From positions 1-59,597 of the forward strand of contig JADKIR010000002.1 in the NCBI GenBank assembly GCA_016722655.1: a stretch of DNA of 59,597 nucleotides. The letters run 5' to 3'. Source of the DNA: Cytophagaceae bacterium (lineage in GTDB: Bacteria > Bacteroidota > Bacteroidia > Cytophagales > Spirosomataceae). The notes under the pieces were generated by a model, which did not search any database, was not told the origin of the DNA, and was given only the letters and a program-made list of their open reading frames with translations. Of the stretch, positions 27,371 to 37,052 are shown one piece after another. The position numbers and the translations under genes are program-made. Each line of letters starts with the position of its first letter. Position 1 is the first letter of the stretch.

Positions 27371-27378
27371 TAAATTTG
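27371..27378 (+). promoter_or_regulatory. -7 element of the accessory operon
   Basis: TAAATTTG on the plus strand, an exact TAnnTTTG, about 31 bases before the ATG at 27410. The upstream -33 region is T-rich without a perfect TTTG. With 27264-27297 it makes a divergent promoter pair. Confidence 0.55.
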
Positions 27379-27409
27379 TGTCATAAGAAAAGTTAAACAA
27401 TAATTTATA

Positions 27410-27637
27410 ATGGAAAAACTGGAATTTAAAGGAACGAAAGAAAATTTTGATTTAAATCAAAAAGACTTATGGATAGATGAAAACATCGACCGATTAAGTG
27501 AAGAATTTGAAGAGTATTGGTCTAGTGAGATTCTTTATTCTGGAAGCGTTTGGGATATAGACAAAGATGCTGTTAGGGAAGAATTTTTTGACGAAAAATA
27601 TTCAGAAAGTATAGCCATCGAAAAAGCACTAAACTAA
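27410..27637 (+). CDS. Accessory protein of unknown function
   Basis: A 75-residue acidic protein (MEKLEFKGTKENFDLNQKD...). First gene of a plus-strand operon set between structural genes on the other strand. A nearly identical intact copy is at 53301-53528 (MEELEF). Acidity and size recall small phage inhibitors of host defences, but nothing specific is visible. Confidence 0.6.
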   Translation: MEKLEFKGTKENFDLNQKDLWIDENIDRLSEEFEEYWSSEILYSGSVWDIDKDAVREEFFDEKYSESIAIEKALN

Positions 27638-27649
27638 CCATCAATCAAA

Positions 27650-27862
27650 ATGACAGCGAAAGAAAAAGCATTTGAGATATTTGACAAATACCAATTTGCA
27701 AGTATTTATTTCACAGACAAATCAGAAGGTAGTTATAAAAATGCAAAAGCATGTTCTAAAATTTGTGTAGATATTATTCTAAATGAATATAATTGCTTGA
27801 TACAAACAAAAGCACATGAAAATTATTGGAATGCAGTAAAACAAGAAATAGAAAAATTATGA
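27650..27862 (+). CDS. Small accessory protein, NAVKQEIEKL family
   Basis: 70 residues (MTAKEKAFEIFDKYQFA...) ending YWNAVKQEIEKL. The C-terminal ten residues and the general plan (xKEKAxExxDKYxx...) recur in the gene at 28894-29130, so the two are paralogues on either side of the attC-like site. Function unknown. Its stop overlaps the next start (ATGA). Confidence 0.65.
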   Translation: MTAKEKAFEIFDKYQFASIYFTDKSEGSYKNAKACSKICVDIILNEYNCLIQTKAHENYWNAVKQEIEKL

Positions 27863-28146
27863 AAGATTTATCATTACTTCCAAACAAAGAAGGTTTTGAA
27901 TTTATTGCTGTATTAAAAAATGGAAATATTGTAAAATCAAAGGTAATTAAAGACGAAAACGGGTTGCATAGGTTTCCTGAGTTTAGTAACTCGATAGGAT
28001 GGTTAGATTTAAAAATTAAAGCCTTTAGGAACAAAAAAACGGGGTCTATTGATTGGAGGGGTAATCACGAACTTGCCACAATTTACGGAGATAATTATTA
28101 TTTAAAGCAACCTGATTTATATGAGCCAATTTACGGGAATATTTAA
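27859..28146 (+). CDS. Small accessory protein of unknown function
   Basis: 95 residues from the ATG that overlaps the previous stop (MKDLSLLPNKEGFEFIAVLK...); an earlier in-frame Met at 27826 lies inside the preceding gene. Gly/Trp/Tyr-rich C-terminus (GSIDWRGNHELATIYG...). It ends about 40 bases before the attC-like site. Confidence 0.6.
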   Translation: MKDLSLLPNKEGFEFIAVLKNGNIVKSKVIKDENGLHRFPEFSNSIGWLDLKIKAFRNKKTGSIDWRGNHELATIYGDNYYLKQPDLYEPIYGNI

Positions 28147-28183
28147 AAACGAAATATTCAATGTTAGCACTTTCGTAGCACTT

Positions 28184-28318
28184 GCATACAACGTATGGTG
28201 CTATACGAAGGAGGCGATTGTTAGCACTAAAGTTGATGCTGAGTACAAATGTTTGTTTAACCACAAATGTTTCTGCGGAGTACCGAACCGCCTCTTTTGT
28301 ATAGCCCTTGTTGTATGC
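28184..28318. other. attC-like imperfect palindrome (site e), inversion breakpoint
   Basis: GCATACAAC at 28184-28192 and GTTGTATGC at 28310-28318 are perfect inverted ends. Inside, GGTGCTATACGAAGGAGGCG pairs with CGCCTCTTTTGTATAGCCC with bulges, around a loop of about 70 nt. AAC at 28190-28192 is exactly where both terminal inverted copies of the window begin. It interrupts an accessory operon between 28146 and 28371. The structure fits an attC site; the divergent core (not GTTRRRY) keeps this as inference. Confidence 0.65.
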
Positions 28319-28370
28319 TGGTGCGGTTTTGAAGCACTAATTTTAAATTAAACATTAAACATTCTAAGAT

Positions 28371-28892
28371 ATGGAAAAAGAAATAAAAGAGTTAAGCGTA
28401 AATGAAAAAATAAGTTTTCTGATAGAACTTTATGAAAAAGAAAGACAAAAATTAATTACTGTTATCAAACCTTACTTACAAAAACAAGAGTATAGTTTAG
28501 CAAAGGAATACCAAGATAAATTAAATAGCATTAATGAATTTATTGGTCAATTAAAGATAATAACATTTGAAGAAGAAAACAGATTTATATTAACCACCTT
28601 CGATGGTGTAAGTAAGTTTATAGACGATAAAGTCTTTTCAGTTGAAAATTCTCCTTCTTTAATAGACACAATAATGTGCCTAACTGTTTCTGACAATATA
28701 ACAGAACTATATCCACGAAGAATATTTTTTTCAACTTTAGAAAAAGCGGAAGAATATATTGTTTTAAATAAAAGTTGTTTGAGTATTAGAGAAATTGCCG
28801 TAATTATAGGAGAATGTAATAATACTACCTATATAGACCTTGATAGATTAACTGTAAAACTAAAAGATATTGTAGAATCAAAAATAAATTAA
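28371..28892 (+). CDS. Accessory protein of unknown function
   Basis: 173 residues: a charged, helical N-terminal half (about 1-65, possible coiled coil) and a mixed C-terminal half with SVNEKISFLIELYEKERQK and YIDLDRLTVKLKDIVESKIN. No domain recognised. It is followed after one base by the NAVKQEIEKL paralogue gene. A diverged, frame-broken copy is at 3196-3713. Confidence 0.6.
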   Translation: MEKEIKELSVNEKISFLIELYEKERQKLITVIKPYLQKQEYSLAKEYQDKLNSINEFIGQLKIITFEEENRFILTTFDGVSKFIDDKVFSVENSPSLIDTIMCLTVSDNITELYPRRIFFSTLEKAEEYIVLNKSCLSIREIAVIIGECNNTTYIDLDRLTVKLKDIVESKIN

Positions 28893-28893
28893 A

Positions 28894-29130
28894 ATGAAAA
28901 ACCCAACAAAAGAAAAAGCAGAGGAGTTGCTGGATAAATACAGAACACATATAAGAAAAGCAGATGTATATAATCATTTAGTTCAGGAAGATGAAATTTA
29001 TTTAGCCAAACAATGCACTTTAGTTTATCTCAATGACATTATATCGGAATGTGATAGTTTTGATTTCTATGATTGTCGTTTGCGTAAGAATTTTTGGAAT
29101 GCAGTAAAACAAGAAATTGAAAAGTTATGA
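28894..29130 (+). CDS. Small accessory protein, NAVKQEIEKL family
   Basis: 78 residues (MKNPTKEKAEELLDKYRTHI...) ending FWNAVKQEIEKL, paralogous to the gene at 27650-27862. Its stop overlaps the start of the next gene (ATGA at 29127-29130), as for the paralogue. Function unknown. Confidence 0.65.
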   Translation: MKNPTKEKAEELLDKYRTHIRKADVYNHLVQEDEIYLAKQCTLVYLNDIISECDSFDFYDCRLRKNFWNAVKQEIEKL

Positions 29131-29399
29131 AAATAATTCACTTAAATTTTTTATCATTATCATATGTATCTTTAATTTATAAAGTAACTTATGAAAAAGA
29201 AACTGGAATATTCTTTAAAAGAATAACAGGATACCAATAAGTTGTTTTTATTGAAGTTGTTAACGGCAAATTTGGAACATATGCAAAACAATATAATACT
29301 GGCGATCGTGTAGAATTTATGAACGACCATCACCTAAGAGACTTAATTGTTAATCATTATGAATTAACTACACCCAGAAATACAATTCCTCATGTTTGA
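29127..29399 (+). pseudogene. Small gene split by an in-frame stop
   Basis: From ATG at 29127 a frame reads MKIIHLNFLSLSYVSLIYKV...RITGYQ, meets TAA, and then continues in the same frame as VVFIEVVNGKFGTYAKQYNT...HYELTTPRNTIPHV to TGA at 29399. The left terminal copy has the same stop, so it is probably real or a shared error. The first 37 residues could be a short protein; the second part lacks a good start. Its end overlaps the convergent tail gene by 36 bases. Confidence 0.45.
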
Positions 29400-31199
29400 T
29401 GCAATATTTCCATCTACAACCAAAAGACCGGATGCACTTCTAATGTCCTTCACTCCTTGTCTTTGTTGCTCAATATCATATTCGCCTTGCATTTTATAAT
29501 TTACCCCGGAAATATTAAGATAATCACACTTTAATATTTTTAACAAAAAACTATGTTCTAAACTTGAAATTGGCTTAGTTACAAAATTACGTCTGTTTTG
29601 AATTGTCGTTTTACCCCTTACTATTTCACCATTTAAATTTTCGTTTAATTCTTCCGTGGTAAATGGAAATACATCTTGCAAAAATATGGGTAATCTCAAA
29701 GAGAATATCTCATTTTTATCAAATTCAAGCCCGTATGTATTTGTTTCATTTGAAAAACTTACAAGATCTTCATCAATATCATTAACCACCTCAATAAGTG
29801 TTGTTTTGGCAATTTCCTGATTATGCTGGTTAAATAAAATTCCCTGATAGCACCCAAATTCTTTAGCCTCAAATTCAAAAATCATGCTTTTTTTATCGCA
29901 ACAATTAACAGAAGTGCAAAGTAATCCTACATCTGCTATGTTTGAATCATTTCTTGCGTATCCTGGTGTTGCGTAACAATCTAATGTACTTCCTTCTTCC
30001 GAATAATGTAAGAAAGTGCTTGAATTGGCACCAATTAACCCATAAGCTACATCAATTGAACTATCGCCATCTTTTGCTACATAATAATTGGTTCCCAAAG
30101 TGTATGCGTTACCCTTTGCCACATCATTACAAACAGAAATAGCATATTTGTCTTTATTTGCAGTTGCCGTTGTTTTTGTTAATAATGCTTCAATTTCAGG
30201 ATTATTTGTATTTGAAACTAAACGGCTACCACTCAAAGCAACTGGATTAATTGACGTTCCTTTTGCTAATCTAAACCTATTTGTATATGCGTTAAAAAAA
30301 GCATCAATTGTCGTTTGTGTATCCGTATCGCTCGCAACGATTCGAACTCCATTTATATCAAAAACATTTCCGGACCTTACATCAAAAGTTTTTACAGTGT
30401 AATAATCATAAGTTGCATCCGTTGAAAGGTATGTAAATGTAATTCTCGGATTATTTCTATTAATTACGGTTCTCAATCCATTATCTGAACTAACCGCAAT
30501 TGTGGCACTATTTGGAATGCAATAATATTCAGAATCAGGATGTATTTTAGATCTCAAATCATTTTCACTATCTCCGCTTTCAACTAAAATAGTCAATCCA
30601 TCCACTGTGAATTTATTTCCTTCTTGAAAGTCCGTAAAATTTAGTAAATAGCATTTAGTCCCTATCACTTCCTCCGTTGCAATAAATGTTTTTTGCAAAC
30701 AAGGTGCATTTTGGTTAGGGATATTGTAATCACCTATCGAAAGAGTTACACTTGTCCCACAATTATAACAATCATCTGATTGCCTGAAATTTATAATATT
30801 ACCATTTGATTCAACATCCCAGCCTTTTGCTTTATTGAAATGATTTACAATTTTCGTGATATATTCAGATAGCGAATTTGCTTTTGATTTAAATGTTTTA
30901 CCAAGTTTTACGCCTCCGATATTTATTGCAAATTGTTTATTACCGTTTGAATCATAGTTTTTCACCCTTAATCTAAAACTACCTCTTTTCATGCACGAAA
31001 AAGGAACTAATCGACCGTCTGAAACTTCAATTTCTGTTGATTCAGTACAATTCAAAATATCGTATTTAAAAAACTTAAAATTATAGTTTGACCGTCCAAT
31101 CATCATAGATGCATCAACCGGAAATCTTAATTTATCGCCAATTTTGCATTTATATTTCTGATTGAAATTTGTTTCTGATGATTTTACTAACTGGATCAT
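29364..31199 (-). CDS. Tail structural protein
   Basis: 611 residues, rich in Asn, Thr and aromatic residues with scattered cysteines, no signal peptide. It contains repeated segments of the type GNVFDINGVRIVASDTDTQT and GNKFTVDGLTILVESGDSEN, suggesting tandem beta-rich domains as in baseplate or receptor-binding proteins. It lies last in a row downstream of the tape measure and another tail gene, and overlaps that gene by four bases. Receptor binding is inference from order. Confidence 0.65.
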   Translation of the reverse strand: MIQLVKSSETNFNQKYKCKIGDKLRFPVDASMMIGRSNYNFKFFKYDILNCTESTEIEVSDGRLVPFSCMKRGSFRLRVKNYDSNGNKQFAINIGGVKLGKTFKSKANSLSEYITKIVNHFNKAKGWDVESNGNIINFRQSDDCYNCGTSVTLSIGDYNIPNQNAPCLQKTFIATEEVIGTKCYLLNFTDFQEGNKFTVDGLTILVESGDSENDLRSKIHPDSEYYCIPNSATIAVSSDNGLRTVINRNNPRITFTYLSTDATYDYYTVKTFDVRSGNVFDINGVRIVASDTDTQTTIDAFFNAYTNRFRLAKGTSINPVALSGSRLVSNTNNPEIEALLTKTTATANKDKYAISVCNDVAKGNAYTLGTNYYVAKDGDSSIDVAYGLIGANSSTFLHYSEEGSTLDCYATPGYARNDSNIADVGLLCTSVNCCDKKSMIFEFEAKEFGCYQGILFNQHNQEIAKTTLIEVVNDIDEDLVSFSNETNTYGLEFDKNEIFSLRLPIFLQDVFPFTTEELNENLNGEIVRGKTTIQNRRNFVTKPISSLEHSFLLKILKCDYLNISGVNYKMQGEYDIEQQRQGVKDIRSASGLLVVDGNIASNMRNCISGCS

Positions 31200-33043
31200 A
31201 TCAATTCACCTTTAATATTTACAAATCCTTTTCCATTCACCTGCAAATTTAAGTTAATTTCATCGCACTTGATAAATTTATCTTCACCACAAGCAACAAT
31301 CCCAATTTCATTTAATTCTTTAAATTCTTCAAAATCTATTACTGCATCAAATTCGCATTTCATAGGCATCTTTTCGCCAAAATTAAAAGAACTGTTTTCA
31401 AAATTACCACCAATAACCATGGAAATATTACCTTCCCCGGATGCGAATTTTATTTCAGAAAGATATTGTAATTTTCTGGCATTATATTGTAAAACATTCA
31501 AAGGAGTGTATTTTAAATTATAAACTCCTCCGGAAAGAATGATATTTGCAACCGGGTTGTATTTTGTAATACTTTCTATTGATCCGTTTTCTGTGGCAAT
31601 CAAAAATATATTTTCATCAAATTTATGTTCTTTTTGATTTTCATTTACATCATATTGCAACCTCCTTTGTTCTTCGATTATATACCCGGCTGTGATAAAA
31701 TCAGAAACTAAACTTAATTCACGACTTCCAAATGAAAGATTTGATTCATACGTTCTTATTGAATTATGTTCTAATCCTTTTAATTTACTTTCACTTTGCC
31801 AAGTACTAAATCCAACTTTTACACTCGAATAAAGCCGGTCAATGTCTGCATATTCACGGTATTTTGTCGCAACGGCATTTATAAAACTTGCATTTCGTGA
31901 ATTATTACTTTGCGGCTCAATCCTCAATTCGTTCCCTTCAAAGTCAAGTTTTAGGTCATATAATGCATCAAAATTAGAAAATACATATTCAAGGCTTAAA
32001 TTAATATCAGACAATATTCCCCGGATATTATTTCCATTGGTCAAAAAATCACCTTTCCCATACCCAGATTCAAAAAAATCAGATTTAACAATAATATTTG
32101 GACTTATTTTTTTTACAATTTCTTTGAAAGCATCAAAGGCATAAATTCCAAAACAATCAGATTCATTTGCAATTTCGCTGTCATTTGGATCATCTGTAAT
32201 TGCAATATTGGTACCGGAAATAAAATTAATCTCATACGGCACATTTATCGTACTATCTTGTAGTGATAAGGATATTTTATATCCTTCCAAAACATTTATA
32301 CTTTGATTTAGCGAATATTGCCTTAATGTTACAACTCCAGATGCATGGATATATGATTGTAATAATGTGTCTGAAATAGTACTCCCACCGCCATTTTTTA
32401 CCGTTAATTTTATGTCGTAATTATGGGTAAGATTTTCAGACCAATTGATTGAACCCATTATTTTTACAATTCCATCTTTTTGAGCAATAAACAAAGTACC
32501 GTCTCCGATTGTTGCATCTTGCATTCCTGTAATCTTGTTATCAGATTTTAACGGAATTCCGATATTCAAATGCACCCCGGTAGTTGTTACTTTGAATTTT
32601 GATTGAGTGCCTAATTCGTAATTTCCTCCAGATATATAATTCTTTTTTGTTAGAACTATTTTTGATTGTGGAGTTATCGAATAGTCAATCAACCTTTTTG
32701 AATTAACTAAATCCTGGTATGGATCACTGGATAGGTTAATTGATATTTTGCAACATTCAATATTTTGATAGGTTGAAAAGTCAAGACTTCCGATAAAAAT
32801 CGTTTGGTCACAATATTTTAATTCAGCTTTTACACTTGCATTTACTCCATCAACTTTTAACAGTGACTTTATTAAATCAACTGTATCGGAATCTGAAATT
32901 TCAAGACCTTCATTATTATCAAAATATCCATAAGTACCAACCACAAACCCATTGAATATTTCAGACCTTACTTTTGTTAAAATAAGGTCAATCAAATTAC
33001 TTGGTTGAGTTACTTCGGTATCGTTTAAAAATAACTTATACAT
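31196..33043 (-). CDS. Tail protein downstream of the tape measure
   Basis: 615 residues (MYKLFLNDTEVTQPSNLIDL...). It starts on the base where the tape measure gene ends, and its size and position fit the distal-tail or tail-associated baseplate protein of siphoviruses. Predicted mostly beta structure; no catalytic motif recognised. Partly duplicated at 1-922. Confidence 0.7.
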   Translation of the reverse strand: MYKLFLNDTEVTQPSNLIDLILTKVRSEIFNGFVVGTYGYFDNNEGLEISDSDTVDLIKSLLKVDGVNASVKAELKYCDQTIFIGSLDFSTYQNIECCKISINLSSDPYQDLVNSKRLIDYSITPQSKIVLTKKNYISGGNYELGTQSKFKVTTTGVHLNIGIPLKSDNKITGMQDATIGDGTLFIAQKDGIVKIMGSINWSENLTHNYDIKLTVKNGGGSTISDTLLQSYIHASGVVTLRQYSLNQSINVLEGYKISLSLQDSTINVPYEINFISGTNIAITDDPNDSEIANESDCFGIYAFDAFKEIVKKISPNIIVKSDFFESGYGKGDFLTNGNNIRGILSDINLSLEYVFSNFDALYDLKLDFEGNELRIEPQSNNSRNASFINAVATKYREYADIDRLYSSVKVGFSTWQSESKLKGLEHNSIRTYESNLSFGSRELSLVSDFITAGYIIEEQRRLQYDVNENQKEHKFDENIFLIATENGSIESITKYNPVANIILSGGVYNLKYTPLNVLQYNARKLQYLSEIKFASGEGNISMVIGGNFENSSFNFGEKMPMKCEFDAVIDFEEFKELNEIGIVACGEDKFIKCDEINLNLQVNGKGFVNIKGELI

Positions 33044-36000
33044 TATTTCAGTCTTTTATTTTTAAATTTAGTGACATTGTTTTTGGTTTCAACATATTTT
33101 GAAAGTCCTTTTTCATCAAGATTGAAATTTTGAATCGGGATTTTACTTAAAACAGATTTTACTTCTTTCAATTCTTCAACTACCGGCTTCATATTGAAAT
33201 TTAAAAGATATTGCATTGCTGCGTGTTCTTCCAATTTATTTAATGCCGATTCTTTGATTTTTAAAGGCTGTAATCCTCCGTCAAGGATAGATTTATAGTT
33301 AATGGCATATTCTATTGTCTTATGCATATTTAACCCTGCATTAAGCCTTTTTTCGTTCAAATCACCTCTTATTACTCCTTCATCATAGCTCAATAATGCA
33401 AGATTCTTATCAACTCCTTTTTTCCCTCCTACTTTTTCGGTACCTGTGTTAAATTTCGGTAAGTTTAAGTTGTCAAAATTCAAATTTGGCAAAGTCCAAT
33501 CTCCAATACCATTTATTAAAGTATTGATTGTATAAAGTCTTTTTGCAATCTCATTATATTGGTCGGCTGTGATTTTCCCGGCATTATAAGCATCCAACGC
33601 TTTAGCCATAATTTCATCATAGCCATTTTTGATAATGTCCTGAAGAATTTTAAATGATTCTGCCAATTGCTCATCTTTCGCTTTTGTTATTGCTACTATT
33701 GAATCATTGTGTCTTTGTGTTTCAGTTTCAATATTTGCATTTTTTGTTTTTTCAGCTGCCTCAATTGCCAAATTTTTAGTAGTAAGCCTTTCGAGTTCAT
33801 TTGCATTATATTCGATTCTTAAAGCCTCAATTGCATCTTCACCATCTTTTATAATTTTTTCGGTAGCTGAATATTCCTTGCGTTTTTGTTCCTCATTTGA
33901 TAAAACAAATTTTAATTCTTCCTGCAACCATTTTTCAACTTCTGAAAGTGCATTATCTCTCGCTTGTATAGCGGCATTTATGCCGTCTATTTCGACTTGT
34001 GACATTTCCGGAGTAATATCCTTTATTTGACTTGCATATTGATTGAATATGTAGGCTCTTTTTGCGTTATAATCAGCATCTAATGAAAGCCTTGTGTCTT
34101 GATTTGTCAATAATGCAATTAATTGCTGATTGGTTTGTTCTTGGATAGCCAATGAAGCTGCACCAAATGCCGTATCTGCTAATACTTTTTCAAGATTGTA
34201 CTTGTCATTTATCGCTTTTACGGCTGCATTATATTCAGAATTAATATTGTCAATTTTCTGACTATGTAATCCATTTTCATTTGTAACAGCTTTATTGTAA
34301 TTGTCAACTATCTGTTCCCCGATTAATATTTCTTGCTGTAACCTTCTTTCAGCATTATCAAATTCACCTAAATCAAGCCTTAAAGTCGTATTGAAAGTAT
34401 CAATTAATCCTCCATAAACTGATTTTATTGATTCAATGTCGGAAGATGTAAACATTCCATCCATCGCTTTAATGAATGCCTCTCCTGCTGCTTTCATTTC
34501 TTGATAGTATTGTTCCATCTTTGCTTTTTGCTCATTTGCGGCACCCATTACCCAAGTATCCATTGCTTGAAACAATGACTGAACGCCTCCAACTATTGCC
34601 CCAACATAATTACCCTGTGCTAATGCATTTACTGCCCCTGTCACGCTTTTTCCAACATTTAACCATGCCCTTTCTTGTTCAATAGCTGCTTTTTCGGTTA
34701 TTGATGTAGCTCTTGAAAGTTTCTCTTCTAAATCATCATTATATCGATCTAAAATAAAATTTGAAATAAACTCAAAAGATTGTTTTGCTGCTTCTTTAAA
34801 ATCTTCAGCTAATTTTTTTTTCTTATCTGAAATATTAAGTAATTGTTGATATTCTTCTTCTGTTAAATCTCTTAATGCCTTGTTAAATATTTTTCTTGCA
34901 AGCATTTCAAAGTCCATTTCTTCATCAAGTGCTTTTTTCTTACGCTTTTGATATTCTTCTTCTATATTTTCTTGCTCTTTTAATTGGTCTTTTTTATCCT
35001 TAATTTGTGTTTCTCCTTCTTTTCTTTTTAGTGCCGTTAGTTCTTTTTCAAGTTTTTCAATTTCAGCTTTTAAATCTTCTTCCTGCTTTAACTCTAATGA
35101 TCCAGATGACTTTTTAAGAAGCAATTCGCGTTTCTTCTGTTTTATTTTTTCATTAATTAAATCAATATCAATTTGTAAAATTCTATCAGAATATTTTTTT
35201 TCAGCATCTTCAATTTCCTTTAGAGTCTTTGCATTATTTATGACTTCCATCATATCATGGTAAGCCAATAGTTTAGACCTTTCAGCTAATGATTCTCTTT
35301 TGGCTTCGATATTCTTTTTTGAAGATTCTGACTCATCTTGACTTTGTTTTATTAGCCTTTTGTATTGTTCATCAAATGGCTTTCTCATTATATCATCGGC
35401 ATCTTTCATTGCCTTTGTTAATGTTTTCAAGAAACTAGCCCATGCCTTTTCATTTTCTTCTTGGTCTTTTTCTAATGCTTTTTGTTTATCTAATGATCTT
35501 TTTAAAAGTTCTTTTTTTTGTTTTTCTGTTAAACCTTCATTTTGTTTTACAATGTTATTTGTGGTATTCTCACTTTCATCAACAATAGCCTTTTGAGTCG
35601 TTTTATTTGTGCCTAAAATGCCTTTTTGGCTGTCAGTCCAAAGATTTCCAATTCTTCCAACATTCTTTTTGAAATTATCGGCAACTGCTCCAAAAGTTGC
35701 ATTTGTATCAATTTTAAAATCTCCACCAAAGAAATTTAAAACCTTTTTACCAGTATTTATCAGGGCATTAAACGTGTCTGCAAGTGCCTGTGTTAATGTA
35801 ATTGCACCAATTAATCCTGTACCAAGTCCTTTAATGGCATAAGAAACAACATCTACCCAATATTGCAAAAATTTAGATGCATTTCCGGCCCCTGTGATGT
35901 TAAATATTACATCTGACAATGTTTCTATCAAATCCCATAATGCACCCCCTACATTCTTAATTGCACCCCAAACAATCTCATAATAATCAAACATTGTGTT

Positions 36001-36948
36001 TAGTACATTATTATATTGAGTGCCAATTGTAAATGCTTCTTTAATTACATCTATGAAGTTTTTAAATCCATTTGCAGCCGAAAGAATCCATTTTGAAATA
36101 GTTTCAATAAACAATGAACTCTTATTAAAGTCTTGTAATCCTTCAATAAAGTTATTTACAAAAACATTCCAAGCACCGCCAATTGTTTTAAGGTTTGATT
36201 GTGCTTTATCTCCGTAAACTTCTTCGAGTGCTTTTGCGAATTTTGGTAAAGCATCTTCTGCCAAAACTTGACCCTGCTCTAGCATTTTGTTAAGTTGCTT
36301 TTCGTTTACCCCTAATGCTTTTGCCATTATACCAAAACTTCCTGGAAGACGCTCCCCAAGTTGTCCACGGAGCTCTTCGGCAGATATATTGCCTTTTGAA
36401 AACATCTGGCTAACAGCACGTAAACTTCCTTCAATTGAATCATTTGAAAGTTTTAATGCCGACCCTGCTTTTATTATTGATGCATAAATATCCTGTCTTT
36501 GTTTTAGACTTAAATTTGTGCTATTTGAGGATGCAATAAAATTGGTATATGCCTGTGTCAAAATATTTACATTTTGACCATATTTTTGTGATAAATCAGT
36601 AAGGAATTTTAGTGAGTTTTCGTAGTCTTTATTATTTTTTACAACATTACTAAGTGCAATTCTTAATTTGTCAGTTTCTGCCATTAATCCAATCATTTGC
36701 TTTGTGTAGTCTATGATTTTATCAACAGCAAATAAACCAATCATAGTAGCTCCGATATTTCGAAACATGGTATTGGTTTTTGAACCAGTATCATTTAATG
36801 AATTTAGATTAGTTTCCTGCTTTTTGGCTGCATCACTTGCTTTTGTAGTTTCACCTTGTAATTCTCTTTCGAGGTCTGCAAGTCTTTTAAGATTATTTTC
36901 GGCATCTTTAGTGATAGCCTCTGCAATTATCCTAATTCGAGTATCCAT
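33043..36948 (-). CDS. Tail tape measure protein
   Basis: 1301 residues, the longest gene in the window. The N-terminus (about 60-260) is a tape-measure domain with FLTDLSQKYGQNVNILTQAY and ISAEELRGQLGERLPGSFGI, which is highly typical. Hydrophobic segments follow (about 330-400), then very long coiled coils (about 480-720 and 850-1120). It sets tail length and probably helps DNA cross the envelope. At about 30 ångström per 20 residues it suits a tail near 190-200 nm. Confidence 0.95.
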   Translation of the reverse strand: MDTRIRIIAEAITKDAENNLKRLADLERELQGETTKASDAAKKQETNLNSLNDTGSKTNTMFRNIGATMIGLFAVDKIIDYTKQMIGLMAETDKLRIALSNVVKNNKDYENSLKFLTDLSQKYGQNVNILTQAYTNFIASSNSTNLSLKQRQDIYASIIKAGSALKLSNDSIEGSLRAVSQMFSKGNISAEELRGQLGERLPGSFGIMAKALGVNEKQLNKMLEQGQVLAEDALPKFAKALEEVYGDKAQSNLKTIGGAWNVFVNNFIEGLQDFNKSSLFIETISKWILSAANGFKNFIDVIKEAFTIGTQYNNVLNTMFDYYEIVWGAIKNVGGALWDLIETLSDVIFNITGAGNASKFLQYWVDVVSYAIKGLGTGLIGAITLTQALADTFNALINTGKKVLNFFGGDFKIDTNATFGAVADNFKKNVGRIGNLWTDSQKGILGTNKTTQKAIVDESENTTNNIVKQNEGLTEKQKKELLKRSLDKQKALEKDQEENEKAWASFLKTLTKAMKDADDIMRKPFDEQYKRLIKQSQDESESSKKNIEAKRESLAERSKLLAYHDMMEVINNAKTLKEIEDAEKKYSDRILQIDIDLINEKIKQKKRELLLKKSSGSLELKQEEDLKAEIEKLEKELTALKRKEGETQIKDKKDQLKEQENIEEEYQKRKKKALDEEMDFEMLARKIFNKALRDLTEEEYQQLLNISDKKKKLAEDFKEAAKQSFEFISNFILDRYNDDLEEKLSRATSITEKAAIEQERAWLNVGKSVTGAVNALAQGNYVGAIVGGVQSLFQAMDTWVMGAANEQKAKMEQYYQEMKAAGEAFIKAMDGMFTSSDIESIKSVYGGLIDTFNTTLRLDLGEFDNAERRLQQEILIGEQIVDNYNKAVTNENGLHSQKIDNINSEYNAAVKAINDKYNLEKVLADTAFGAASLAIQEQTNQQLIALLTNQDTRLSLDADYNAKRAYIFNQYASQIKDITPEMSQVEIDGINAAIQARDNALSEVEKWLQEELKFVLSNEEQKRKEYSATEKIIKDGEDAIEALRIEYNANELERLTTKNLAIEAAEKTKNANIETETQRHNDSIVAITKAKDEQLAESFKILQDIIKNGYDEIMAKALDAYNAGKITADQYNEIAKRLYTINTLINGIGDWTLPNLNFDNLNLPKFNTGTEKVGGKKGVDKNLALLSYDEGVIRGDLNEKRLNAGLNMHKTIEYAINYKSILDGGLQPLKIKESALNKLEEHAAMQYLLNFNMKPVVEELKEVKSVLSKIPIQNFNLDEKGLSKYVETKNNVTKFKNKRLK

Positions 36949-37012
36949 TTCAAATATTTTGTTTAATTTTGAAACGGATTTTTAAGTTTTGCCAAAAACT
37001 AATCCAAAAATA

Positions 37013-37041
37013 AAGGGTAATATTGATTTATTACCCTTTTT
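37013..37041 (-). terminator. Hairpin between the tail chaperone and tape measure genes
   Basis: GGGTAATA and TATTACCC form a perfect 8-bp stem with a 6-base loop. Read on the minus strand it is followed by TTTATTTTTGG, a weak terminator tail. It could lower transcription into the tape measure gene. Confidence 0.5.
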
Positions 37042-37052
37042 CTTTTAAAATG

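Noticed and set aside
28121..28351. 76-codon open frame across the attC-like site
   Set aside because: It is a by-product of the palindrome: the reading covers both arms and the loop, and the opposite frame at 3733-3924 in the left copy is the same effect.
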